DNA of 64,000 nt from Diospyros lotus. Lineage: Eukaryota; Streptophyta; Magnoliopsida; Ericales; Ebenaceae. The stretch covers positions 38,989,119 through 39,053,118 of the forward strand of contig NC_068350.1 of NCBI RefSeq assembly GCF_014633365.1, read 5' to 3'. The notes below the pieces were generated by a model that worked only from the letters and a program-made list of their open reading frames with translations, was not told the origin of the DNA and ran no database searches. The position numbers and the translations under genes were made by a program. Shown here one piece after another: positions 1 to 8,266 of this stretch. Every line of letters starts with the position of its first letter. The first letter of the stretch is position 1.

Positions 1-606
1 CTAATAGTTAAATAGATTTTAGCTAAAAAACACACCTAATAAAGCTCTCACATAAAAAATAAAAACAGATTTCTATAAATTGGTTTTTAATCTTTATTAG
101 GATTAAAAATAATCCTTGGGCCTTCTCCAAATAATATCTTCTATGGGTTGCTCAAATTGGGCCTTAATTCTTCATGGGCTTGAATTCTTCATGGACTTGA
201 ATTCTTCATGAGCTTGATTTCTTCATGGGTTTGATTTCTTCATGAACTTTAAGTCTTCATGGGCTTGATTTCTTCATGCCTAAAAAAAAATAATAATACT
301 TTAATGTTATTAATAAATTATATATTATATATATGTATTACACATGGCACATATATATATATTATATTATATTATATATATATATATATTACATGCATGC
401 ATATAATGATGTATATGTATTATATATAATTTTATATATTATTATTATTATTATTAAATTTTACTTTAAAATTTCATTTCATTCATTTTTCAATTTAAAC
501 TTGCATATAACCATAAAATATATATTAATATCTAATTTAAACTATTTTTAAGATCAAAAGAAGGGTATAATTATAACAAAATTTTTATAAAATTAACCAC
601 TAATCA
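1..606 (-). repeat. 3' LTR, partial
   Basis: Matches 6204-6805 with few substitutions and a longer TA run near 360-390. It contains five or six short repeats built on the phrase cttcatgggcttgaattc (about 170-275). It ends AATCA at 606, next to the polypurine tract. The rest of this LTR lies left of the window. ORFs over it are simple TA-rich sequence and not genes. Confidence 0.85.
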
Positions 607-620
607 TACCCCCCAACTTA
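607..620 (-). other. Polypurine tract next to 3' LTR
   Basis: On the minus strand this reads TAAGTTGGGGGGTA directly before the LTR start TGATTAG. This is the expected primer site for plus-strand DNA synthesis and it fixes the element orientation. Confidence 0.8.
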
Positions 621-1388
621 AACATTGCTAGTCCCTTAGCAATCAGATTATACTCCTGCCAAACTTTATTCACAATAACTGTATGAATGTAAAAATTTCA
701 AATTCGAAACCAAAATGCATAAAATCGAATAAGTAATTTAGCATTCTAAATCAGATTTTTGGTTAAAGGTCATACAATCTCAGGAATGGAAATTAGGATA
801 ACCAACACACAGACTTACTCCCTCAAAGTTTTGACTTCAAATCTCACTATGGATTTTCTCTCCAATAAAAAGGATTCCTCAGGTGTACACACAAGGGGGT
901 GCACCGTTATAAGAGTAAATGCAGAACAAGTTCAAAACTCGGTGTCATCCCAAATACAAGAAACGTATTTTCATGAAAGAACAGGGAAATTGACATAGCT
1001 TCATGATTGGAATAATGCTCTAGACGAGTAACTTCTGAATTTAAAGATGATTCCCTACTCCAAACTCGAATTCTGAGATCACATGATTTATAGCATAAAA
1101 AAGGACCAGACTGGGTTGTAATGGGGCCATAAGGTTAATACGGGTTGTCAAAGAAAAGGTAGAGTGTGCAAAGGGTGTGTCGGGATTTTTTTTTTTTTTT
1201 TTAGCATTTATTTTGAAGTAGTTATGCTGAATAGCTAAGAGAATTTGCCCCATTTTTTTCACTTTTTTTTTTTTTTTTTTTTATAAAGAACACAACCAAG
1301 AAAAATTCTGCAAGTTGTACAATAACTAGATGCGTCTCAAGAGTATAAAAAGTACTTCTTACTCAGCCATCTTAATAAAGAGCATTTC
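621..1388 (-). other. 3' noncoding region of the retroelement with two A-tracts
   Basis: No credible ORF. On the minus strand a run of 20 A lies at 1282-1263, about 107 bases after the LOG-like stop, and a second run of 18 A at 1201-1184. The first is placed like the tail of a reverse-transcribed mRNA. At 1331-1370 there is a short second copy of part of the cysteine-rich ORF (shared GATGCGTCTCAAGAGT with 2365-2380). 620-1000 is unexplained. Confidence 0.55.
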
Positions 1389-2048
1389 TCACAGTGATAA
1401 ATCTAAATTAATCGGACCCCTTTGGCGCTTGTTACTAATTGCCTTAGACCAGTCTATCCGAGGCTCATGAGGATCGTACTGTGGAACATAAGCATGTAAT
1501 TTCTCTAGCAGCTTATCAATGGTGGATGCAGAAATGAGAATCTTTCTTGCTGAACGAGAAATGAACTGTTGGTCCACAGCCTGATCAAGAAAAGAGAGTA
1601 ACCCATCGAAAAAATGGTTAACATTTAAAAGTCCAATAGGTTTGGTATGGAGATTACTCTTGGCCCAGGAGATTATACAAAAGATTTTTTCAAGTGTTCT
1701 AAAACCTCCTGGTAAAGCAATAAAGGCATCTGACTGATAAATCTTACAAGCCATGCGCTCAGACATAGAAGTCGTTTCTATAAGTTGACCGCGTGTAATC
1801 CCGGAAATATGTGGTTCAGCTAAAGGGATTGGCATTATACCTACCACAGATGAATTTCCAAGATGTACAACTTGTGAAACATAACCATTCAATCCACGAC
1901 TTCCCCCTCCATATACCAAATTAATTTTTTTCTCTCCTAATTTTTTACCAAGTTCGCTCGCTGCAAGTGCGTAACAAATATCGCTCCCAAGTTGAGAGCC
2001 ACAAAGTACACATATGGTATTGATTCGACGAACTAACTGGCCTTCCAT
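1389..2048 (-). CDS. LOG-like protein (cytokinin riboside 5'-monophosphate phosphoribohydrolase family), intronless, altered active site
   Basis: LOG enzymes release active cytokinin bases from nucleotide precursors in the cytosol. This 219-residue ORF has the full length of plant LOG proteins and is collinear with the family: a beta-strand CVLCGSQLG start (13-21), the glycine loop YGGGSRGLNG (46-55), ETTSMSERMACK (91-102) and LPGGFRTLEK (112-121), then the conserved LLNV and LLSFLDQAV segments. Two family-critical positions are changed. The PGGxGTxxE signature reads PGGFRTLEK, so Gly117 is Arg and catalytic Glu121 is Lys; the ER...K motif has Met instead of Lys at 99. The Arg of that motif (98) is kept. 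Ordinary plant LOG genes have several introns; this has none and lies inside a retroelement, so it is best read as a captured mRNA copy. Catalysis is doubtful. The family call is secure; expression is unknown. Confidence 0.85.
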   Translation of the reverse strand: MEGQLVRRINTICVLCGSQLGSDICYALAASELGKKLGEKKINLVYGGGSRGLNGYVSQVVHLGNSSVVGIMPIPLAEPHISGITRGQLIETTSMSERMACKIYQSDAFIALPGGFRTLEKIFCIISWAKSNLHTKPIGLLNVNHFFDGLLSFLDQAVDQQFISRSARKILISASTIDKLLEKLHAYVPQYDPHEPRIDWSKAISNKRQRGPINLDLSL

Positions 2049-2215
2049 GTTTGTTCCTTTTGTATGTCCTGAAAAGAAGTTTGGCGATCAAAAGTAGCTA
2101 TACAACAATTCAACAAGAAATAAATACAAACAAAAATCATGCGTATGTATAAGTAGTTGTGATTGTGGCTCACATCTTCCTCTGGTTTTACGTCCAGAAA
2201 CGGGTTAAACACTTT
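2049..2215 (-). other. Spacer between the Cys-rich and LOG-like ORFs with splice-like signals
   Basis: On the minus strand a donor-like GGAC/GTAAAA near 2190 and a pyrimidine-rich acceptor-like CTTCTTTTCAG near 2071 lie about 120 bases apart, about 22 bases before the LOG-like ATG. Splicing could deliver the second ORF from a shared transcript, but this is only a motif reading. Confidence 0.25.
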
Positions 2216-2761
2216 CTATGAAGCGGGGATAAGCTTCCCAACTAATTTTTTTATAGATTGGCAAACATGGTCGTTTTTAGTCAGATTCCCAAGACTATAG
2301 CGTTGGTGGTCACTTCTGAACTGGGTCCATAAAGCAAGAAGTTCTCTTTGCACTATTCCACATGGATGCGTCTCAAGAGTCAATCGGATATCATCCAGAG
2401 ACTCCTTACTCAGTCCATCCTTTATGAAACTAATTTTATCTTCTCGATTTATGGACGTAAATCCTACAGATTTGCATCGTGTGTTACAGGTCCATCGAGC
2501 ACATTTGTAACAACCATTCACTTTTTTCGCTCTTCTTTTCTTCGCAAAACTACTCTTCCCTAAGCCTGGAAAATGCTTAAAACTAGGTGAAGTTTCACCA
2601 GCTAATCGAACTTTTGCTTCGATCAGCCAACGAATATCTTCAGGGATGTTATTAAGCATCAACAACCTAAGTCTTTCACACCTAGCAACATAAATTTTTT
2701 TCAAATTATTCTGCGGGAGAGATGGATAGTACTTGTGAATTTTTGAGAGATAAAGATCCAT
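2216..2761 (-). CDS. Basic cysteine-rich protein resembling carlavirus-type nucleic-acid-binding proteins
   Basis: An intact 181-residue ORF with a basic patch KKRRAKK (74-80) directly before four cysteines at 84, 87, 92 and 96 (C-X2-C-X4-C-X3-C), followed by a conserved-looking stretch to about residue 118. A GxS-aromatic-basic cluster leading into a C4 finger, then a short helix-forming tail, is the layout of the small nucleic-acid-binding proteins of carlaviruses and relatives, which act in RNA binding, pathogenicity and in some cases silencing suppression. The N-terminal about 70 residues and the C-terminal about 60 (rich in Leu, Ile, Lys) I cannot place. It sits about 170 bases upstream of the LOG-like ORF in the same direction. 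It could instead be an unrelated zinc-finger protein that converged; a profile search would settle this. Frame is open throughout, which suggests either recent capture or selection. Confidence 0.6.
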   Translation of the reverse strand: MDLYLSKIHKYYPSLPQNNLKKIYVARCERLRLLMLNNIPEDIRWLIEAKVRLAGETSPSFKHFPGLGKSSFAKKRRAKKVNGCYKCARWTCNTRCKSVGFTSINREDKISFIKDGLSKESLDDIRLTLETHPCGIVQRELLALWTQFRSDHQRYSLGNLTKNDHVCQSIKKLVGKLIPAS

Positions 2762-3219
2762 TTTTTTTTTTTAAAAAAAAAATTATACTAAGAAGAAAGT
2801 AAAGAACTATAAACTTTACAAAAGGGATGAGAGTACCTGATCGGAGAATAACACAAAGGAGAGAAGATTGAGCTCAAGAGGGGTGACTTGCCTTATACAG
2901 ATATGGAGTCTCTTATAGAGCAATGGGCATCACTATTCTACACTCGACTCGAGGCATGTCATAATTGCACCGTCAGACTTGACGTCGTTTAGCGTCTCAT
3001 TTTTCAACATTTGGCAGTGTGCCTTTTTTTTTTCAACGCTCGGCGCCTCTGTTTTCAACATTTGGCAGTGTGCCTTCTTTCTTTATAGGGCAGTGTGATT
3101 GCACTGCCTAAGAAAAGATGGCTACCACCAGCGTCAATTCTGTCTCTCTCAATTCAATTTTTTTTAATTAATTTTGTTTTAATTTTTTTTTTTTTTTTAG
3201 GTAAAATTTTTTAGACACC
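2762..3219 (-). promoter_or_regulatory. Possible internal promoter/leader for the two extra ORFs
   Basis: On the minus strand a TATA-like CCTATAAAG lies near 3083-3091 and the segment between about 3075 and 3005 holds two copies of a unit containing AAGGCACACTGCCAAATGTT. It lies about 330 bases before the cysteine-rich ORF. A second TATA-like TGTATAAGG is at about 2895. This suggests a separate transcript for the extra ORFs; no direct proof. Confidence 0.3.
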
Positions 3220-3220
3220 T

Positions 3221-3234
3221 TACCCCCCAACTTA
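3221..3234 (-). other. Second (internal) polypurine tract
   Basis: The minus strand reads TAAGTTGGGGGGTA, identical over 14 bases to the tract beside the LTR at 607-620, preceded by the GAGGACAAT phrase common near the polypurine tract of plant Gypsy elements. The two tracts flank the extra ORFs. Confidence 0.7.
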
Positions 3235-3426
3235 AATTGCATATTGTCCTCAATTGGCAATAAAAGGATAGAAGATAGGCATACCTGGCGGTCTTCAATA
3301 CATAAACTCGTATGGAGAAATTTTATTTAGACTGCACATAGAGAAACACTAGTTAAGTAATGCAGAAAAGGAACAACTTATATGTATATATAAAATTATT
3401 TTATTATATTTTTATTTATTTATTTT

Positions 3427-4710
3427 TTAGAATTTTTTTTTTCTTTTCTTCCAATTAAGGATCAAATGAGTGATTGCCCACCTAATCGTATAATATCTCC
3501 CATTCACTACACCACTTTTAAAGTTATTTTCAAAATTATATAAATTGATTTTTCTCATGAATGCACATATATATTTTGAAAATATATCGTCCGGAGGTGT
3601 TGGTTTTATTATATCCGCGTATAGCACATTAATTTGCACAAACATCTCACACGTGTTTGGTTTAATTTGATCCTCAATAATATCGACTAACCTAAAAGAT
3701 AGAAATTGAGGGGTAAATGTGGATAAACTTATGATTTTTTCACATTTTGGCTCTCGAATTTTATCCTCTTCTTCCTCCCAGGTTTCTTCTTTTCTTACAT
3801 CATTTTGGTCTTTTTCTTCCTCCAAGGCTTCATTGACATCTACCTCACTGTGATCAACCACTCTCTCTTCTTGCACCAAAGGGTGTACTGTCCTAGGGGC
3901 ATCAAGTTTCTCAATTATTTCTCCATTCCTTAAGACAGTCACTCCTATGTCCTGCTCCTGACTTTCACTTTTGATGATGGGTTTTATTAATGGGATTTGG
4001 AGTGAGTTGGGATGGACAGGCTCTGACATGCTCAAAGTCTGTGTTAGCTGTGTCAATTGGTTCCTAATGTCCTCTGTAACTCTAATGGTATGTTCTTGAC
4101 ATTTGGACATTTGTGTAAAAATTTCCATTTGGCCTTGCATAAATAGATTGAAGGTATCTTCTAATGAACTCCCATGAGGGGGTTGATATGCATCGAATGT
4201 AGACCCTTCATTCGTTTGAAATGATTGAGGCTGGGAAAGGAAGTGCTCATGTGGTTGGGCTACAAAATCATTTTCCCATGAGAAATTTGGATGAAAGTGT
4301 GAATTAAGGTGATATGCATCAAAGTCCGAATGGTAGTTTTCCTCATGGTTCTGGCAATACATTCCCTCATGGTTGTGTGTGTGCGTGTAACTGGATTGAC
4401 CATACAATACCTCCTTAAAAGCAGGTATTATAGGGCAGTCATCCGTTAAATGAGCTGAAGTCTCACACACAGCACACCAAACCTCAATTTCATGGTAAGT
4501 GGGTAACAAATGGGTAGTGTCTGGTTGCAAATCAAAAGTGGTTTGCCTAAGAGGGTATAGATAATCCTTAAGAGGTCTAGACAAATCAGATTCAAAATGA
4601 TAATTTTCATCATGATAAGTATCTTGTGCAGACAGATTGTAGTAATTTTGAGACATGAGTGTAAAGTTGACAATCCAATTGCAGGTAAAGGCACCATGGG
4701 TTATTCTCAA
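3427..4710 (-). CDS. Gag-like protein with CCHC zinc knuckle (no pol)
   Basis: 427 residues; a more natural start is the Met at residue 19 (about 4656, MSQNYYNLSAQ). A CCHC knuckle is at C79, C82, H87, C92 (spacing CX2CX4HX4C), the RNA-binding motif of retrotransposon Gag. Residues 258-269 read TVLRNGEIIEKL, the linker seen just before protease in Athila-like Gypsy polyproteins. Between them is a His/Asn/Gln-rich stretch (105-180). 295-325 is strongly acidic (runs of Glu). The usual N-terminal capsid domain before the knuckle is missing and nothing recognisable as protease follows, so this is a shortened Gag. The C-terminal 110 residues are unplaced. It probably packages element RNA or is a relic; the open frame is long enough to suggest recent activity. 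Confidence 0.65.
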   Translation of the reverse strand: MRITHGAFTCNWIVNFTLMSQNYYNLSAQDTYHDENYHFESDLSRPLKDYLYPLRQTTFDLQPDTTHLLPTYHEIEVWCAVCETSAHLTDDCPIIPAFKEVLYGQSSYTHTHNHEGMYCQNHEENYHSDFDAYHLNSHFHPNFSWENDFVAQPHEHFLSQPQSFQTNEGSTFDAYQPPHGSSLEDTFNLFMQGQMEIFTQMSKCQEHTIRVTEDIRNQLTQLTQTLSMSEPVHPNSLQIPLIKPIIKSESQEQDIGVTVLRNGEIIEKLDAPRTVHPLVQEERVVDHSEVDVNEALEEEKDQNDVRKEETWEEEEDKIREPKCEKIISLSTFTPQFLSFRLVDIIEDQIKPNTCEMFVQINVLYADIIKPTPPDDIFSKYICAFMRKINLYNFENNFKSGVVNGRYYTIRWAITHLILNWKKRKKKF

Positions 4711-5145
4711 ATCATTCCAACCAAGTTTGAGGAGTGAAGCACTCTAAGAGGAGGAGCTTGCTCTAGAGAGAGAGAAGGGAGTTTGACTGCACTCCCACCC
4801 TGCAATTAAAACACAAAACAAAACACAATAAAAATTTTATATTTTTTTCTTTGTTTAGGTGAGAGGTTTATACTCGTCAGTGTACGAGTGCAGTTGTAGT
4901 CCAAATTTAAATTTATATTTTCTGAATGAGTCCAGGTCGTCCACTGAGAGATTTATTTATGGCAAAATAAAAAGAATGTCACACAAGCACACACGCATTT
5001 GGATAAATTGGCAACAAGGTTTTTTATGGTTTTTTAAACAACAGATACTAGGAAATAAATTAAGGCAGTAATTGAAATAAATACTTTAAGTGAGAATATA
5101 AAATTGGATAGTACTTGAGTTAAGACAATTTCAGTGCCAACCCGT
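4711..5145 (-). other. Leader between 5' LTR and Gag-like ORF
   Basis: No gene. On the minus strand a pyrimidine/T-rich stretch ending TTTTAATTGCAG at about 4800 looks like a splice acceptor and is followed by a CT-rich untranslated segment. No convincing primer-binding site for a known tRNA was found beside the inferred LTR end (5146). Confidence 0.3.
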
Positions 5146-5548
5146 TGATTCCCAAATTTTAGCATAAAAGATTAGCAACATTAATTTAATTTCAGATATG
5201 AGGGTTTGTTATTAAATGCAATTAGAGATGATGATAGTTCTAGGTTAAGCAATCCCCATACATGATATGCGGGATTCTAATTTAAGCAACCACCATAAAT
5301 TCAATTGCAATTAATACACAAAACAACTAAATTAATCATCCGGGTTTGGGTATGATAGCGTTTCCAGTTCTAGTAACTCTCATACATGGCATGAAAGCTC
5401 TAAGTTAGGCTTACGCTCCAATCCAAACCTAGTGATTTCTCAATAATTAAGATACACTCATACTGAAATTTAAATTAATGTTATTTATTTAAAGCGCAGC
5501 TTTCTTTGGGAATCATTGGCGTTGGACACTGTCCTTGCCTTAACCCAA
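5114..5548. repeat. Imperfect inverted repeat, arms of about 43 bp
   Basis: Left arm 5114-5156 and right arm 5505-5548 are reverse complements over most positions (shared TTAAG-CAA, CAGTG, TGATTCCCAAA). The left arm covers the inferred LTR edge, so an inverted copy of the LTR edge sits about 350 bp inside the LTR. Confidence 0.7.
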
Positions 5549-6805
5549 GATTAGATTTAGCTACTCATTTCCATTTAAAAGTTAATTGACATGAATTTAA
5601 ATGACGTAATTTAAATAACAGAATTTAAATGACAAGAAATTTTAAAGGCATAAACTAACCGGCCATTTAGGCGGTGGATAATTAAATAACAAGAATTAAA
5701 ATTACAGAAATTTAAAGGCATAAACTAACCGTCCATTTAGGCGGTGAATAATTAAATGACAAGAATTAAAATTGCAGAAATTTAAAGGCACAAATTAACT
5801 GGCCATTTAGGCGGTGAATAATAAAGTAATAATAAATGACATAAGAATTTAAAAGAAGAAAGGAAGGAAGTAAGATCACAAGAGAGAATACTAAAGAAAA
5901 GGGGAAAGAACAAGAACAATTCTCAAAGAGAGAATTATAAGGAAACAACTAAACTTTGATTCAAGAATAATAATCACACTTACAAATGCAATCAAGTGAT
6001 CTATTTATAGGCCACAAGATGCAATACAAACCACACAATTTCAATTATTCAACTAGACATAATTATATCTAATGGGCACTCACACACTTAAAGTTAAATG
6101 GATTTTAGTTATAATACACACCTAATATTAAATGGATTTTAGCTAAAATACATACCTAATAAAGCACTCATAAAGTTAAATAAATTTTAGCTATAATATC
6201 CACCTAATAGTTAAATGAATTTTAGCTAAAAAACACACCTAATAAAGCTCTCACATAAAAAATAAAAATAGATTTCTATAAATTGGTTTTTAATCTTTAT
6301 TAGGATTAAAAATAATCCTTGGGCCTTCTCCAAATAATATCTTCCATGGGTTGCTCAAATTGGGCCTTAATTCTTCATGGGCTTGAATTCTTCATGGACT
6401 TGAATTCTTCATGAGCTTGATTTCTTCATGGGTTTGATTTCTTCATGGACTTTAAGTCTTCATGGGCTTGATTTCTTCATGCCTAAAAAAAAATAATAAT
6501 ACTTTAATGTTATTAATAAATTATATATTATATATATGTATTACACATGGCACATATATATATATTATATTATATTATATATATATATTACATGCATGCA
6601 TATAATGATGTATATGTATTATATATAATTTTATATATTATTATTATTATTATTAAATTTTACTTTAAAATTTCATTTCATTCATTTTTCAATTTAAACT
6701 TGCATATAACCATAAAATATATATTAATATCTAATTTAAACTATTTTTAAGATCAAAAGAAGGGTATAATTATAACAAATTTTTTATAAAATTAACCACT
6801 AATCA
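5146..6805 (-). repeat. 5' LTR (left edge inferred)
   Basis: The right edge is certain (AATCA at 6801-6805, matching 606). The left edge is set at TGATT (5146-5150), which pairs with AATCA as 5-bp inverted termini; this is inference. The minus strand carries a TATA box, GGCCTATAAATAGAT, at about 6013-5999, so transcription would start about 5970. The LTR includes the 70-bp tandem repeats and the inverted repeat listed separately. Confidence 0.55.
5641..5828. repeat. 70-bp tandem repeat, three copies
   Basis: Units begin TTTAAAGGCA at 5641, 5711 and 5781, each holding CCATTTAGGCGGTG. They lie downstream of the TATA box on the minus strand, within the expected transcript leader. Confidence 0.8.
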
Positions 6806-8266
6806 GAGTTCGGCAAGAAGGCGGGAAGAAAGCGGCGAAGAAGCGGCGGAGAACGAGCCTCGTCGGAGTTACGGGTTTTCGCCGAAATTTGCCAAAATCA
6901 GTCATAAAAAAAAGTGAGATAAGTCCTTTTTTTGATAATCCTGTAGAGGGGGAAGAGAGGGTCGCGTAGGTTCAAACGGGGGTAGAATCGGAGTTAAAAC
7001 GAGGGAGATATGGCCGAAATACGAAAATGAGACGTTGTTCGGATTCTGGTACCCGCGCGTGAGTTACACGCGCCGGAAAAAGGCTGCGCGTGAAGGCGCA
7101 TGGCCGACCTTCTTGGGGTGCGTGAGGGGTCTATTTTCCTTTAAATTTTCTAGTTATACCCCTAATTTAATACCCTTCAACTCTATGTAAAAATATTTAA
7201 GGTTAGGTTTACCAAAACGCATGTTTTCTGCAGAAACCTAGGCCGTTTGCTGTGAAATTATACTGTCGAAGAGATAAACCAACAAGGTGAGACTCCTATA
7301 CTCCAAATCCTATTTTTTATTCTCTTATGAGAGACTTCTATTGCATGAGACGTGTTTCGTGAAGTTCTTACACATAAACGCTTGTTATTCTCTTACGTGA
7401 AAACATAATGCATATATGAAATGTATTTTTCTGAAAATTATATGCTGTTGGCTTTTTAACTGTTGTATTTATAAAATTCGTGTGGCCATACTGTTGTACT
7501 TATTTGTTGTTGGCCGAGGGCAAAAGTCGGATATCCCCCGAGAGGCGTTATCCGTGCGCCATCGAGAAAGCTCTCGTGGGAAAGACCGTGAGCCTAAGGG
7601 ACAACGGATGTGGTGCTTGCATGAGTGCTATGAGGTCGGGCTGAAATGACATGGTTAGAGACCTCCCGAGAGGCGTTATGCGTGCGCCATTGAGAAAGCT
7701 CTCGTTGGAGGAGGCTAACGTGTTCACGAGGCACCTCGGAGTAGTTCTCCTTGTTTTCTCATACATTTTATACCTGATCATGCATCGATATAAACTATTT
7801 TTTTGGAGTTTCTCACTAGAAGATTCATCTTCTAATTGGACTATGTCCCTGGAATATTCAAACGTTCTAGGTTCGACGAGCGGCTCTAAGGGAAAGGAGG
7901 TAACTGAAGAATAAGCTTAATTTACTGCTGTTGTATGCTTATGTGCGAACCTATGTAATTTTGGATATGTTTAAGTTGTTCAGTTATCATTTGCGAGAGG
8001 TGATGTAATGCATTTTGTAGACGTCTTGAACAATTTTATGATAAATAAAGCGTCATGGTTGTGAACCATATCAGGTTCTATCTAGCTTTCACATTTGAAA
8101 TTTTAACACCTGTCTTAGCTATTTAATATTTGGTTTGTTACGCTGAAAATGTGAAAATTAGGGTTTTGGGGAATTTTTGTGATGTATGGCAGCAATTGTG
8201 GTATGAAAATTTTTATATTCCTGAAATCCTAAGTTATAATACGCTCAAGAAAATTGGGGTGTTACA
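6806..8266 (+). repeat. Right part of an older LTR (family H) hosting the retroelement
   Basis: It ends GGGGTGTTACA at 8266, an ACA terminus like the other LTRs here, and the next bases TGGCA are the last bases of the element it interrupts. Its left part must lie left of the window beyond the inserted retroelement. It holds two copies of a unit with GAGAGGCGTTATCCGTGCGC (7540-7580 and 7666-7708). ORFs across it lack recognisable domains. Confidence 0.55.

Larger units (their letters stand above)
1..6805 (-). mobile_element. Non-autonomous LTR retrotransposon with Gag-like, Cys-rich and LOG-like ORFs (left end cut by window)
   Basis: Positions 1-606 are repeated nearly exactly at 6204-6805, and both copies end in AATCA. 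Immediately inside the left copy is the complement of a polypurine tract (607-620), so the element reads on the minus strand: 5' LTR at right, 3' LTR at left. All three internal ORFs (4710-3427, 2761-2216, 2048-1389) share that strand. No protease, reverse transcriptase, RNase H or integrase motif is seen in any frame, so mobility must depend on an autonomous relative. The post-knuckle Gag motif and the polypurine tract suggest Ty3/Gypsy ancestry (Athila-like), which is inference. The target duplication cannot be checked because the left end is outside; GAGTT follows the right end. Confidence 0.85.

Noticed and set aside
333..551. Tyr/Ile-rich ORF, repeated at 6547-6750
   Set aside because: TA-rich simple sequence in the two LTRs.
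759..998. 79-residue plus-strand ORF
   Set aside because: It is antisense to the retroelement's 3' noncoding region and has no domain.
2762..2840. Intron before the Cys-rich ORF (AG/GTACTC to TTCTTAG)
   Set aside because: Only about 45 bases, shorter than plant introns normally are.
5131..5145. Primer-binding site TGGCACTG for the left retroelement
   Set aside because: Does not fit the 3' end of a tRNA that I know, and it lies five bases from the inferred LTR edge.
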